Positions 47,028 through 55,692 of a stretch of DNA of 64,000 bases are shown here, in pieces. Source of the DNA: Enterococcus ureasiticus (GTDB lineage Bacteria > Bacillota > Bacilli > Lactobacillales > Enterococcaceae); assembly GCF_001730285.1 (NCBI RefSeq), contig NZ_MIJZ01000017.1:1-64000 (forward strand). Direction: 5' to 3'. Each line of letters starts with the position of its first letter. Position 1 is the first letter of the stretch. The notes below the pieces were generated by a model that worked only from the letters and a program-made list of their open reading frames with translations, did no database searches and had not been told where the DNA came from. Made by a program: the position numbers and the translations under genes.

Positions 47028-47627
47028 TTATACTAATGATTTGAAATCAAGTGTTAATAATTTATTTGATACTGGCATAACAAGCAATCCACACAGCAAT
47101 CCACCAAAAATAAGTAAATTACTAATAAATAAATTTGGTAAAACAAGCCCAACCATTAAGATTGCATTTGCTAACAATGCATTCCTTCTTAATCTACGTT
47201 GACGTTGCCCATCACCAATATGATTCTTCTTTGTTTTTCCAGGCGCATATTTGAACAAAATAACAAAATTAATTAGACTGACTACCAACAATCCTGTTGT
47301 TGAAAGTGTCACAATTTGAAGTAATGACGGAATTCCTATGAACAACACACTACTAATCACTGTGCACCCGATACTTGATGATGAGTGGGCACCATATGCG
47401 AAAAAGCGAATCAGCATAAAAGCACTATGAAAAATCAATACTTCTAATGGCAACTGTACTAGAAAAGCTAAACCGTAAACAACCATCAATTTTGTTACAT
47501 TGAGTAGGAAAACTTCCAGCCCTAATTTACATTTTAAATACTCTGTTTTTGAAAGTTCTTTTTGCTTTGTCATTTTTTCCAACATCTGCTTAGCTAGAAG
47601 CTCTGTCATTGATAATTTCATCTCCAT
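47028..47627 (-). CDS. agrB: AgrB-type peptide-processing membrane protease
   Basis: A 199-residue AgrB. Catalytic His81 and Cys88 are seen in RFFAYGAHSSSSIGC, seven residues apart as in the family. Several transmembrane helices follow, with the basic cytoplasmic loop KYAPGKTKKNHIGDGQRQRRLRR. It cuts the C-terminal tail from the AgrD peptide and forms the cyclic thiolactone. It is first in a two-gene unit with the peptide gene 22 bases downstream. The start at 47627 has GAGGTG upstream. Confidence 0.93.
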   Translation of the reverse strand: MEMKLSMTELLAKQMLEKMTKQKELSKTEYLKCKLGLEVFLLNVTKLMVVYGLAFLVQLPLEVLIFHSAFMLIRFFAYGAHSSSSIGCTVISSVLFIGIPSLLQIVTLSTTGLLVVSLINFVILFKYAPGKTKKNHIGDGQRQRRLRRNALLANAILMVGLVLPNLFISNLLIFGGLLCGLLVMPVSNKLLTLDFKSLV

Positions 47628-47660
47628 ATTGCTCTCACCTCTTGTTTATAGAATACCTGT

Positions 47661-47689
47661 ATACAAGTCGTTCCAACCAAAACTGTCAA
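47661..47689 (-). promoter_or_regulatory. Probable agrB-agrD promoter
   Basis: On the minus strand TTGACA (47684-47689) and TTGTAT (47661-47666) are 17 bases apart. ACAGTTTTGG overlaps the -35, and a related ACAGTTTGG lies at 47761-47769. Both resemble half-sites of LytTR regulators (AgrA consensus ACAGTTAAG), but the spacing is far larger than the usual 12 bases, so that reading is weak. Confidence 0.5.
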
Positions 47690-47782
47690 AAAAAAGGCTT
47701 TTTATATCACTAATGTCTCTATTCTGTTCTTTCGCTTAGCAAAATCGTTGCTTATTTTATCCAAACTGTCTACACAGTAAAT

Positions 47783-47863
47783 GAGCGTGGACAAAACTAA
47801 AAATCAGTTTTGTGTCACGCTCTAAAACCGAATAAACGGCGAGAAAAAAGCAACTCCTTCGAG
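47783..47863. repeat. Structured intergenic repeat, copy 2
   Basis: A hairpin, GAGCGTGGACAAAACT with AGTTTTGTGTCACGCTC (47783-47822), is followed by AATAAACGGCGAGAAAAAAGCAACT (pattern at 47830-47854), which resembles ATAAACGATGGGAGTAGAAGCAACT of the copy at 43783-43944. The rest of 47864-48063 is gene-free. The hairpin may also end the biosynthetic operon transcript (stop 48064). Confidence 0.55.
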
Positions 47864-48063
47864 GATAAGCTGAAATTGTTGTAAAACACAGTGAATGTAA
47901 TAAGCTGATGTTGCATAATACCTACTTGGTCACAAAAATTTGAAGAGCACCAATTAGGAATCATTCAACATCGAAATTAAAAATTTCGTGTTTCTTGTCA
48001 TTTCCGTAAATTCCCTCTTATTTCTCGGAGCTAAACACTTTTCTCTCGGCCTCATTTAGCTAT

Positions 48064-48516
48064 TTAATTATCAAGCTTTACCAGCCAAATGTTTACGATT
48101 TCTCCAAGTGTAGAAAAAGTACTATTAGCACTTCCGGGTGTCAATTGAATATCTAATTCTGAAATTTTTTGAATAAAATTAGTTTTTTTCACTTGCTGTT
48201 CTACCGTTAATGGATACTGTGCCGTTTGATACAATAAAATGGACTGCCCTCCATCGGGTGGAATATCTAAATCAGCTGATTCATAGACATTGATCATTTT
48301 TGATGGTTCCTGTTCTGCAATAAAAAGATGGCGATCATTGACAAAAATAGGGACCAAGTGTTCCTCTGTTAATACTGTAAAAGTTGTAAGTAGTTGATAA
48401 AAGACTGGATTTAAAAATGGAGCTTGCCCCAATTTTTCGTAGAAAACTAAGTCAAAACTGCTAAGTCGTTTTCCAGCCAAATAAAAATTTATTACATCTT
48501 TGATCGGCTCCTTCAT
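48064..48516 (-). CDS. Unknown small protein at the end of the RiPP operon
   Basis: A 150-residue soluble protein with no recognised family. It begins MKEPIKDVINFYLAGKRLSSFDLVF and contains PDGGQSILLY and QLTPGSANSTFSTLGEIVNIWLV. Its ATG overlaps the stop of the short-chain dehydrogenase gene by 4 bases (ATGA), so it is translationally coupled and very likely part of the pathway. Candidates are a tailoring accessory, an immunity protein or a subunit of the dehydrogenase; none can be chosen from sequence. Confidence 0.65.
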   Translation of the reverse strand: MKEPIKDVINFYLAGKRLSSFDLVFYEKLGQAPFLNPVFYQLLTTFTVLTEEHLVPIFVNDRHLFIAEQEPSKMINVYESADLDIPPDGGQSILLYQTAQYPLTVEQQVKKTNFIQKISELDIQLTPGSANSTFSTLGEIVNIWLVKLDN

Positions 48517-49199
48517 ACAATCGTCATCCCATTATCAATTACTAGATTCTGGCCTCGAATACCGGAAGCATTCTCCTGATGTAGGAATAAAATGCTCGCT
48601 GTAACACTTTCATTGGTAATAAATGTTTGATTTGGAATTTTCGCTCTAAGGCAATGCCCTTGCAATGATGAGGTCAAATATTGCTCCGTTTTTTCATTTA
48701 ATATATAAGATGGAGAAACAACATTTACTCGAAGATCACGTTGTTTCATTTTGGCAAATTCTACTGTTAAGTTTTTGGCTAAGTGAATCAACGCCGCCTT
48801 ACTTTCTCCATATCCAATTCGATTTTCGTGACCAACAACGCCATTTTGCGAACTACAAAAAACAATACTGGCCTTTTTAGCCATATAATGTAGGAGCTTC
48901 TGAATAAAAAATAGTGTCCCTTTAATGTTCACAGCAAACATGTCATCCCATTCATGAAGTTGAATGTCCATAAGTCCTTTAGCATAATTGAGTCCTGTTA
49001 AAATCGAAACTTTTGTAATTTCTGGAAACTCAGATAAATCTAAAGAATCTATTGCATCCATATCTGAAAGATCCAACTGCAGTTGAGGATAATCGCTGAT
49101 TTCATTGATTTGCTTATCAATCACTAAAAACGATTCCCCTGAAAGCTGATGAATCAAGTCTTGACCTAAACTTCCATTGCCTCCAACAATAATGTGCAT
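48513..49199 (-). CDS. Short-chain dehydrogenase/reductase in the RiPP operon
   Basis: A 228-residue SDR. The cofactor motif is degenerate (IIVGGNGSLGQDL), followed by LTGLNYAKG, a catalytic Ser in VFCSSQNGVVGHENRIGYGESKAAL and the YxxxK pair (Tyr-Gly-Glu-Ser-Lys). Start at 49199 with AAGGAGGG 8 bases upstream. In Bacillus and Staphylococcus thiocillin/micrococcin pathways SDR proteins (TclP, TclS) process the C-terminus of the peptide; a similar role here is inference. It lies 13 bases after the unknown 316-residue gene and overlaps the next one. Confidence 0.88.
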   Translation of the reverse strand: MHIIVGGNGSLGQDLIHQLSGESFLVIDKQINEISDYPQLQLDLSDMDAIDSLDLSEFPEITKVSILTGLNYAKGLMDIQLHEWDDMFAVNIKGTLFFIQKLLHYMAKKASIVFCSSQNGVVGHENRIGYGESKAALIHLAKNLTVEFAKMKQRDLRVNVVSPSYILNEKTEQYLTSSLQGHCLRAKIPNQTFITNESVTASILFLHQENASGIRGQNLVIDNGMTIV

Positions 49200-49212
49200 A
49201 ATAAATCCCTCC

Positions 49213-50163
49213 TTAACGAACTTGATATGTAGATAAATCAAGCGTTTTTTCTATCAAACCATCTGAGAATCGCACATTTGCTTCTTCTTGTGCTACGATA
49301 CGATACTTTTCCATTCCGCAAAGTCTAGCAAAACGACTGCTTTCATACCATAATTTGCTAATAAGTGGAATATCTTTTGTAACCACTGAATCCATTTCAA
49401 ATAGTCGATATTCTTGTTTCCCACCGATAGTAAATGAGTCCTCTGAAGATAATACAATTCTATTTATTGAGACCCCGCCTTCCATTTCAAAAAAATTGTG
49501 GCTTTTTCTAAGACCATCACCAATTTCAAGAGATATGAGTTTATTATCAGCCATCATTTCCTGCCAAATTTGGTACGTATCATCTCCCGGCATCACAACC
49601 TTCTTTCCAAATGGATAGTTCAGATAATAAACGTCTTTTAGTTTAAAATGAATGATTTGCGGCAAATCAAGTCGCTTATATTTTTCTTCCATTTCTTTGA
49701 TTGTTGAAACTTCGATGATCATAGCACTATTAATAGCGGCTTTTCTAAAATATAAATCACTATTTTCTATGCTCACATTATCTGGGATAAAGATATGCTT
49801 GATACAATTCTGAGGAATCTCTGGATAAACACCTGTAAAATAGCTTAACAGTCCTCTTTTATATGCATTCAATATGGTAGCTTGTTTCTGTACTTTTTTA
49901 AACTCAATTTGAAACTGTGTGTTGGGAAATGACTGATAGTGTCTACTTTTCAGATAGCTACAAACGCGGTAAGAGCGAGAAACAAGCCATTCCTTATCTG
50001 AAAGAACTGTTATTCTTACTTTCGCTGGAATCACCTGACTAAAAAATCCCGCAAGTTCCTCAAAACTCAGACTATTTTGATTCAATAACTGATTAACCCC
50101 ATTGACCCATAGTTCAATCCCGATCCAATTGTCACGCTCAGTGAAATACACGTTAATTTCCAT
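49213..50163 (-). CDS. Unknown protein of the RiPP operon
   Basis: A 316-residue protein I do not recognise. It has no signal peptide or membrane segment. Strand-rich N-terminal part (MEINVYFTERDNWIGIELWVNG) and a central segment with FKLKDVYYLNYPFGKKVVMPGDDTYQIW are visible, but no catalytic motif. It sits 5 bases after the E. coli-type YcaO gene, the tightest spacing without overlap in this part of the operon. That makes it a candidate partner or activator of that YcaO. The alternative is a separate tailoring function. Confidence 0.65.
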   Translation of the reverse strand: MEINVYFTERDNWIGIELWVNGVNQLLNQNSLSFEELAGFFSQVIPAKVRITVLSDKEWLVSRSYRVCSYLKSRHYQSFPNTQFQIEFKKVQKQATILNAYKRGLLSYFTGVYPEIPQNCIKHIFIPDNVSIENSDLYFRKAAINSAMIIEVSTIKEMEEKYKRLDLPQIIHFKLKDVYYLNYPFGKKVVMPGDDTYQIWQEMMADNKLISLEIGDGLRKSHNFFEMEGGVSINRIVLSSEDSFTIGGKQEYRLFEMDSVVTKDIPLISKLWYESSRFARLCGMEKYRIVAQEEANVRFSDGLIEKTLDLSTYQVR

Positions 50164-50168
50164 TTCAC

Positions 50169-51791
50169 TTACCCTGCTTTGTCGACTATATCCAAGCCAA
50201 ACAAAACGTCCTGTTGGGTTTCTTTAATTGCTTGTGAATAGGTAAGACGTGACTTACCAACATATAACTCTCCCTGATACACTTTTGGATAGCACAGCAT
50301 TTTTTCAATCACTCTTATTAATTGTTCTTTTGTTTTTATTTTTTCATGATTTTCTTTAAACAAACGATAATTTGCAGCTATCAAAGGATAGTTCTTCAAG
50401 TATTCTGCTCCTAGTTCAAGTTCACCATCTAACGAATGGTGAATTCCTTTCAAATACGTTATTGTTAAATAATCAAAGGAAGGATTAAACGAAACTGGAC
50501 GTTTCATCAAACGATGCAGCAATTGCCCATCATCAATTTGTCTTTCTTCTAAATAATCAAAAAATGCTGTCCGCTCTTTTTGAGTTAATCCAAGAAAGCT
50601 CGTTAATGTTCTTGTTTGATAAAAACTATCCTGATACCAAGATTTAACTTTCATTATATCTACATTTACATTACTTATCTCAGGAACAATGTACCTTACA
50701 ACTGTGTGATCAGCAATCGTATAATCCTTAAAATATATTGGGGATGAAAAAGTTTTTAGTTGCTCCAAAAATGTATTATATGCTTCTTCGTTTGAGGCCC
50801 CAAAAAAGAAATTTAGCTTATCTACATCCTCTACTTGTTCAAAAAAGCTAGCTGGATAAAAACCATCACCATCTTTCATCGTCCTCTCCAGATTTCTTTG
50901 AATAAATTCATCTGAATAATCATACACAGGTGCTTTCCAAAAATCCATTTCCATATTTCTTCCCTGGAATAACTCAGTAAAACATCTTTCTAGAGCTACT
51001 GTAAACGTGAAATGAGCACCAAATTTCACAAAATAATGATTTGCTTCATTTCTGACAACAATTCCAACGACAGGATACTGACTACCCATACTGCAATCTC
51101 TAACTTCCAAAGTCAATTGATGTTTTTCTAATAGTTTTTCAATTTTATCGGTCAACTCTGAATCTACATAGTCTTGCCAATTTGTCAAAATGGGAGGAAC
51201 ATCTTCATCAATCAAGATTTTTCGATTAATGTAGCGTTCAAATATTTCTGACATTGCTTGTACACTAGCCTCATAAAAATCATTTCCATATGCCATCCCA
51301 TTACTTGAATACATTGCATCTACTAAGGCAATCGGTAATTCAATTGCTTGATCTTGCTGCAGCTCTTGATATTCTTCCATTACTAAGCGTTTTTCAGTTG
51401 CTGAAAAAAAGTATTGCTGTATATCTTGCGCATCTTGTTTACTTATTTGTTTGCCAACAAGTGCCACACTATCTTTCAAATTATACGTATCATTGAAATG
51501 GAAATTCTGATCTTGATAAATCATAGTTTCAGGTGTAATCAACTGATATCTGAAAAGAATTCCTGTCAGAATTCTTTCCATCAGTTCTCCATACGCACTG
51601 GCTTTTGCATATTCAGCAGTCGTTCCTTTTCCGTTAACGAATAATGTGGAACCACTTACTTGTAATAATACTGAATAAAATTCCTCTGTATTTTGCATCT
51701 CATGTTCAAAAACATCAAGATTAATTTTTTTTAAAAATCCTTTTATTTTCTGAATCGTTTCTTTGGGTTTTCGACTTTTATGACGTTCCAT
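50169..51791 (-). CDS. YcaO-domain ATP-dependent enzyme resembling E. coli YcaO
   Basis: A 540-residue YcaO protein. The nucleotide-binding segments are NGKGTTAEYAKASAYGELMER (near 75-95), SSNGMAYGN..YEASVQAMSEIFERYI (near 165-195) and KFGAHFTFTVALERCFTELFQGR (near 250-275). These, and the C-terminal region after about 400, follow the E. coli YcaO layout rather than the SagD/TOMM type. The C-terminus (FGLDIVDKAG) lacks the Pro-rich PxPxP end of azoline-forming cyclodehydratases. It may activate backbone amides for oxazoline, thioamide or amidine chemistry. It is preceded by a Cys-motif partner gene (23-base gap) and followed by an unknown gene. ATG at 51791 with GGAGG upstream. Confidence 0.85.
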   Translation of the reverse strand: MERHKSRKPKETIQKIKGFLKKINLDVFEHEMQNTEEFYSVLLQVSGSTLFVNGKGTTAEYAKASAYGELMERILTGILFRYQLITPETMIYQDQNFHFNDTYNLKDSVALVGKQISKQDAQDIQQYFFSATEKRLVMEEYQELQQDQAIELPIALVDAMYSSNGMAYGNDFYEASVQAMSEIFERYINRKILIDEDVPPILTNWQDYVDSELTDKIEKLLEKHQLTLEVRDCSMGSQYPVVGIVVRNEANHYFVKFGAHFTFTVALERCFTELFQGRNMEMDFWKAPVYDYSDEFIQRNLERTMKDGDGFYPASFFEQVEDVDKLNFFFGASNEEAYNTFLEQLKTFSSPIYFKDYTIADHTVVRYIVPEISNVNVDIMKVKSWYQDSFYQTRTLTSFLGLTQKERTAFFDYLEERQIDDGQLLHRLMKRPVSFNPSFDYLTITYLKGIHHSLDGELELGAEYLKNYPLIAANYRLFKENHEKIKTKEQLIRVIEKMLCYPKVYQGELYVGKSRLTYSQAIKETQQDVLFGLDIVDKAG

Positions 51792-51814
51792 AGCTAATCC
51801 TCCAGGTTATATTT

Positions 51815-52696
51815 TTACACTACTTTCCTAACCGTTCCCCCCGCACAACAGGTACAAACTGAACTTCTTTTTATATGAATATCCTGCGCTTCAAAAGTTG
51901 ATTTATTGATCAAAAATTTCTTTCCTTTAGTTAATGTGATATCTTCATTCAAGAACGCTAATAAATTTCGGTTGTATTTAATGATTTCAAATTGCAATAA
52001 CGATGCTATCAACGAACTAACTTCTGCAGTTATTTCCGAGGTGTCAGGCAGCTCGTCCTTATTACAAAATAGACAACCATAGTCACTCCCGACTAATCCT
52101 TCCCCCAAAACAACATCTTGCACCGTATTGTAGTAATAGATACGGATGCTGTCATCTCGAAGCATCATTGTTTCAAAATACTGCAATTCTTCTTTTTCAA
52201 AGGAAGCAATATCAATTAAATTGATTTCTTTTTGTTCACCCTTTTTTTTGTTAGAAAATGCTGTATATTGATGAATATCCTTCAATAGAGAAAATTTGAA
52301 GTCAACGCTTTTGGAAAAATTATTTACCGTATAGAAGGAAAGCGTTTCTTTTACATTGATGAAGATCATCTCTTCTTTCAAAGAAAAATAGTGGTGATTA
52401 AGTCGTGCAAACTCTCGAGCTGCCTCTTCCAATTCAATCAGCTGTTCTAACTTTTCTCCGTCCATATCAACAATCAAATCTGGCCATGCTTTTTGCAAGT
52501 TTGTCAACACATGATGATATTTTTCCTGTTGCTCAGCTATTGCTTTTGTTGAATTTACTTCTAAATAACATTCAATCAATAACGGATCTACTTTGATTAA
52601 TTTTTCAACTTTTTGCTCTTGAATATTATAAATAGCAATCAATTCCTGTTCTTTTATTAAATGATATTTTTTATTTTTAATTAACATTTTCCTCAC
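51815..52696 (-). CDS. Ocin-ThiF/E1-like leader-binding partner with C-terminal Cys motif
   Basis: A protein of about 290 residues. Seen: GLVGSDYGCLFCNKDELPD (near 225-245) and KRSSVCTCCAGGTVRKVV at the end, giving a CxxC...CxCC set typical of the zinc-binding tail of bacteriocin cyclodehydratase partner (ThiF-like) proteins. The N-terminal 80 residues (MLIKNKKYHLIKEQELIAIYNIQ) are compatible with a peptide-recognition winged helix that grips the precursor leader. The frame starts at a GTG (52696) overlapping the upstream stop; ATG at 52687 is an equally possible start. It lies between the SagB-like gene and the E. coli-type YcaO, so the three form a set. Confidence 0.78.
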   Translation of the reverse strand: MRKMLIKNKKYHLIKEQELIAIYNIQEQKVEKLIKVDPLLIECYLEVNSTKAIAEQQEKYHHVLTNLQKAWPDLIVDMDGEKLEQLIELEEAAREFARLNHHYFSLKEEMIFINVKETLSFYTVNNFSKSVDFKFSLLKDIHQYTAFSNKKKGEQKEINLIDIASFEKEELQYFETMMLRDDSIRIYYYNTVQDVVLGEGLVGSDYGCLFCNKDELPDTSEITAEVSSLIASLLQFEIIKYNRNLLAFLNEDITLTKGKKFLINKSTFEAQDIHIKRSSVCTCCAGGTVRKVV

Positions 52697-53466
52697 CCCA
52701 TAGCTAATGCATATAAACAGTACTCTTGTTCTAACGCCAACATACTCCGGACATCCTCATCATAAAAGCCTCCTAATGGCACACTTGAGACATCCAACAA
52801 ACTTGAGACAATTTGCAAGTTTTGACAAATATGTCCAGCTTCTAAAAATGAAAGCCTGTAAGCCAACTTGCCATACTTTGAAAATAGCGATTTGAAGCTA
52901 GTCGTGAAAAAGAATATGCAATTGGCTTGTTCAAATTGATTATTGGTATATTTACTTGTAGAACATATTTTGTTGATTGCTCCTAGCTCAATTTCTTTTA
53001 CTTGATAAAAACTCTCTTCTTCTGGTAAATATCTCATCACTTTTCCATTTAATCTAGGATCAGAGAAATTCTGTAGATACATGTAAATATTTATAGAATA
53101 CTCTCCTCCAGCAGAAGCATAAGCCTTTTTCAAGACCTTATGAGGACCATACCAGCTCTCACTAGTAATACCTAGTGCAGATTTTAAGACTAAAGACAAT
53201 TTGTTTTCGTCCAACTTTTTAGCAAACATCCAAGAAGTTCTTCGTTTCTCGAAAATTTGCTTCAATCGCTGTTCCTCACTCATATTTCCCACCGATGATA
53301 ACTCATTCAGGGATACTCTATTCCCTGTTGGTAGCTCCTCCTTTTTAGCCTCGTATACACGTTTCACTCCATTAGCAGACATATTAGAATCGCTGTGTGC
53401 CGTAGATATGTGAAAGTCTAAAAACTCTTGAAAACTAAAGTATGGATCTTTTTCTTTTTTCCACAT
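52693..53466 (-). CDS. SagB/McbC-type FMN azoline dehydrogenase
   Basis: A 257-residue nitroreductase-fold dehydrogenase. Diagnostic segments are IFEKRRTSWMFAKKLDENKLSLVL (FMN-phosphate Arg pair), SAGGEYSINIYMYL, and YGKLAYRLSFLEAGHICQNLQIVSSLLDVSSVPLGGFYDEDV. These proteins oxidise thiazolines and oxazolines to azoles. The ATG at 53466 overlaps the stop of the preceding gene (TGATG). It is the better conserved of two SagB-like proteins in the operon; the other is at 54388-55692. Confidence 0.9.
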   Translation of the reverse strand: MWKKEKDPYFSFQEFLDFHISTAHSDSNMSANGVKRVYEAKKEELPTGNRVSLNELSSVGNMSEEQRLKQIFEKRRTSWMFAKKLDENKLSLVLKSALGITSESWYGPHKVLKKAYASAGGEYSINIYMYLQNFSDPRLNGKVMRYLPEEESFYQVKEIELGAINKICSTSKYTNNQFEQANCIFFFTTSFKSLFSKYGKLAYRLSFLEAGHICQNLQIVSSLLDVSSVPLGGFYDEDVRSMLALEQEYCLYALAMG

Positions 53467-54290
53467 CACTCCACCAACATTTCTTCTGGTGTCATTGACT
53501 TAGCTATTTCTGCTTCTATTCCTGGTGTAACAGATAATCGATTGTTCGTCATATGAATGTGAGAACTAATCAAATACAGAAACATTTCTTCATTATCGAT
53601 GATCGCTTTTGCTTTATTCAACACTTCTCTGATTTCTTCAAATAATTTAGCTTCAGTTGAACCAGTCATTTTTTTTAAAAAAGGAAGATAGATTTTTTTA
53701 ACCTCGCGAAGATTTAATTTTAGATTTTCCATTTTATTCAATGAGTGCCAATAATGATAGTATCTATTCAAGAAAGCACCTCTTTCTACTTCTGGACAGA
53801 GCATTAAAAATTCATGGAAAATATAGTAGGAAAATAATATCCTCATATTGAACGAATTCTTCTTCCTTAACCAACTATCAACTAATTCAGAAGAGAGTTG
53901 AAATACTCGTTCAGACAATTCTAATAAAATTCCACTCCCATATCGATTGATTTCTGGCGCATAGGTTTCTTCGATCAGTGACCCTTGCACATACCATGGA
54001 AGCTCGGATATGTTTGTTTGTTCTCCATCAAATGTTTGATTTTTATAATATGATTCCGCAGTAACAGCAGAATCGTTTGGGATCTCTGTAGCAAACTGAT
54101 TCAATAGGTGGAAAACTTCTGCTTTTCGATTTCCATGTTCATCCTTGAATCGGATTCTTAAATGCGGTCCACCATGCCAATATCTGATAAAAAACCACTG
54201 AGTTTCTATTTTTTTAAAATAATCTGCTAAACTTTTAATTACTTTATCTTGAAGCGTTACTGAATGAAGATAAAAGTAGACTGACTCCAT
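53466..54290 (-). CDS. Thiopeptide-type domain protein, probable dehydratase elimination subunit
   Basis: A 274-residue protein of the SpaB C-terminal / thiopeptide-type bacteriocin biosynthesis domain family, recognised by WFFIRYWHGGPHLRIRF near residue 35-50. The retained Arg/His in GPHLRIRF are those used for glutamate elimination in NisB and TbtC. I therefore read it as the elimination half of a split LanB that removes glutamate from glutamylated Ser/Thr to give dehydroamino acids. It could alternatively be the pyridine-forming cyclase, since the two share the fold. AAGGAGG precedes the ATG. A 97-base gap to the upstream gene leaves room for a weak internal promoter. Confidence 0.82.
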   Translation of the reverse strand: MESVYFYLHSVTLQDKVIKSLADYFKKIETQWFFIRYWHGGPHLRIRFKDEHGNRKAEVFHLLNQFATEIPNDSAVTAESYYKNQTFDGEQTNISELPWYVQGSLIEETYAPEINRYGSGILLELSERVFQLSSELVDSWLRKKNSFNMRILFSYYIFHEFLMLCPEVERGAFLNRYYHYWHSLNKMENLKLNLREVKKIYLPFLKKMTGSTEAKLFEEIREVLNKAKAIIDNEEMFLYLISSHIHMTNNRLSVTPGIEAEIAKSMTPEEMLVE

Positions 54291-54387
54291 AAGATTCCTC
54301 CTTAATGATGCAATTACTTCATGTTTGTTGTTTCATCTGTAACATGTTTTTGATAACTCACTATTCCTGTTCATTACTATTCATTTA

Positions 54388-55692
54388 TTATGCAATATAT
54401 AGTTTTTGATTCCATTCATTTTTTCCTATCACTTGTAAATATGTGATTTCTTCATATTCAGGGAATTGTGCTAGAAAGGTACAGTCATCTATATTCCTTA
54501 AACATCTTGAAACATAAGCATTTGAAGCAAATGCTAAAGCTGCTTCACTCATGATTTCGGCCGAATGAATAAAGCTAAATAGCTTTTCTTTAACCGTTAG
54601 ATGTGCTGACTTTTTCAATGCGGTCACTAGAACATAGCTAGATGACTGAACATCAATAAATTCAAGCGAATCATGTAGCAATTGTTCAATACTTTCAAAT
54701 GGGCAGTTTTCCCACTTCTCATGTCTAACATTGAAATAAACGTGCTTCTCAACATCAAATATCATTGTTTCTACTTCATGAAATGAATTAACTTTTTTAA
54801 TTTTTTCAACTACTGATTCTAAAGGGACTTTTTCTCTTTCAAAGAAACATAACCCCTCAAAAGATTGTAAACTTGTCCTTTTTTCAATCACAGAAAGATA
54901 ATTCATCTGCGGCAGTACTTGTAACTCATTCCTAACTAACTTTGTTGTATCAGTAAAAATATGTTCCACTAGCTGCTCATAGGAGGTACATTTTGTCAAA
55001 CCACTATCAACTAATTGCACCCGAAGTCCTGATTCTTCTTGATCAGACAGTACTACATCTTTTAGTCCTGTACATGTCATCTTAACCATTGGAAAATAAT
55101 TTTCATCAAAAAATGGTGTTATCCTCGAATGAACCAGGGAAGGAAAAATTTCTGCCTTATAATTTTTTAGATCACAGGCTTGAAAGAGATGCTCAAAATG
55201 ATTCAATTGATGTCCTGAATCCAGTAAAGATAACAAAAAACCAAACCTCCCGTAATACTTTCCAATAGCTAAATGATTGTACATGATAAAATAAATCAAT
55301 TCTGCTTCTTGATAAAAGCGGTCTGTCTGTTCTTTTAAAATAAGAACGAATTCCTGTTCACTTTTACTATAGATAAACCAGTGACTCTGGTTCTCAGATT
55401 TAATATTGAGCAACGCTAAATTACTTTGTATGCTTCGAGCAGAGGGAACACTCGTATGAAGAACATACGGATTTTCTGGTTCTAAACGTGAAATACCTAA
55501 GAATTGATCTACGCTCTCTAAAATTATTGAGTTTCCCCCCTGCAGTAAATCAGTAAGGTATACAGGGTTCTCTGGAAATTCAAAAGGTGAGTTAATATAG
55601 TTTGGTCTACTCTCCGTTTGAATCGTCTGATATCGTTCTTTCAAAAATTCAGTAAAATAATCGTTTGATTTAAGGGAACGGATGGGGTTCAT
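54388..55692 (-). CDS. Divergent SagB-like nitroreductase-fold protein
   Basis: A 434-residue protein. Two stretches recall the SagB/McbC fold: SVPSARSIQSNLALLNI (where SagB has a PSxGxxxPLE type block) and YGRFGFLLSLLDSGHQLNHFEHLFQACDL (equivalent to YGxxxYRxxLLEAGHxxQN). FMN-contacting Arg residues are not obvious, so it may be a degenerate or two-domain dehydrogenase. In other thiopeptide pathways a dehydrogenase of about 500 residues (TclN) sits beside the YcaO. The ATG at 55692 has GGAG 9-13 bases upstream. It overlaps the end of the SagD-type YcaO gene by 23 bases. Confidence 0.72.
   Translation of the reverse strand: MNPIRSLKSNDYFTEFLKERYQTIQTESRPNYINSPFEFPENPVYLTDLLQGGNSIILESVDQFLGISRLEPENPYVLHTSVPSARSIQSNLALLNIKSENQSHWFIYSKSEQEFVLILKEQTDRFYQEAELIYFIMYNHLAIGKYYGRFGFLLSLLDSGHQLNHFEHLFQACDLKNYKAEIFPSLVHSRITPFFDENYFPMVKMTCTGLKDVVLSDQEESGLRVQLVDSGLTKCTSYEQLVEHIFTDTTKLVRNELQVLPQMNYLSVIEKRTSLQSFEGLCFFEREKVPLESVVEKIKKVNSFHEVETMIFDVEKHVYFNVRHEKWENCPFESIEQLLHDSLEFIDVQSSSYVLVTALKKSAHLTVKEKLFSFIHSAEIMSEAALAFASNAYVSRCLRNIDDCTFLAQFPEYEEITYLQVIGKNEWNQKLYIA

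Noticed and set aside
44011-47627. E. faecalis fsr locus
   Set aside because: The peptide is encoded separately from the processing protease with a Cys core, and no gelatinase gene follows; it is agr/lam-like rather than the fsr arrangement.
47754-47769. LytTR regulator double binding site before agrB
   Set aside because: Two ACAGTTT-like half-sites exist (47677-47686 and 47761-47769) but about 75 bases apart instead of the usual 12-base spacing, so the evidence is too weak to call.
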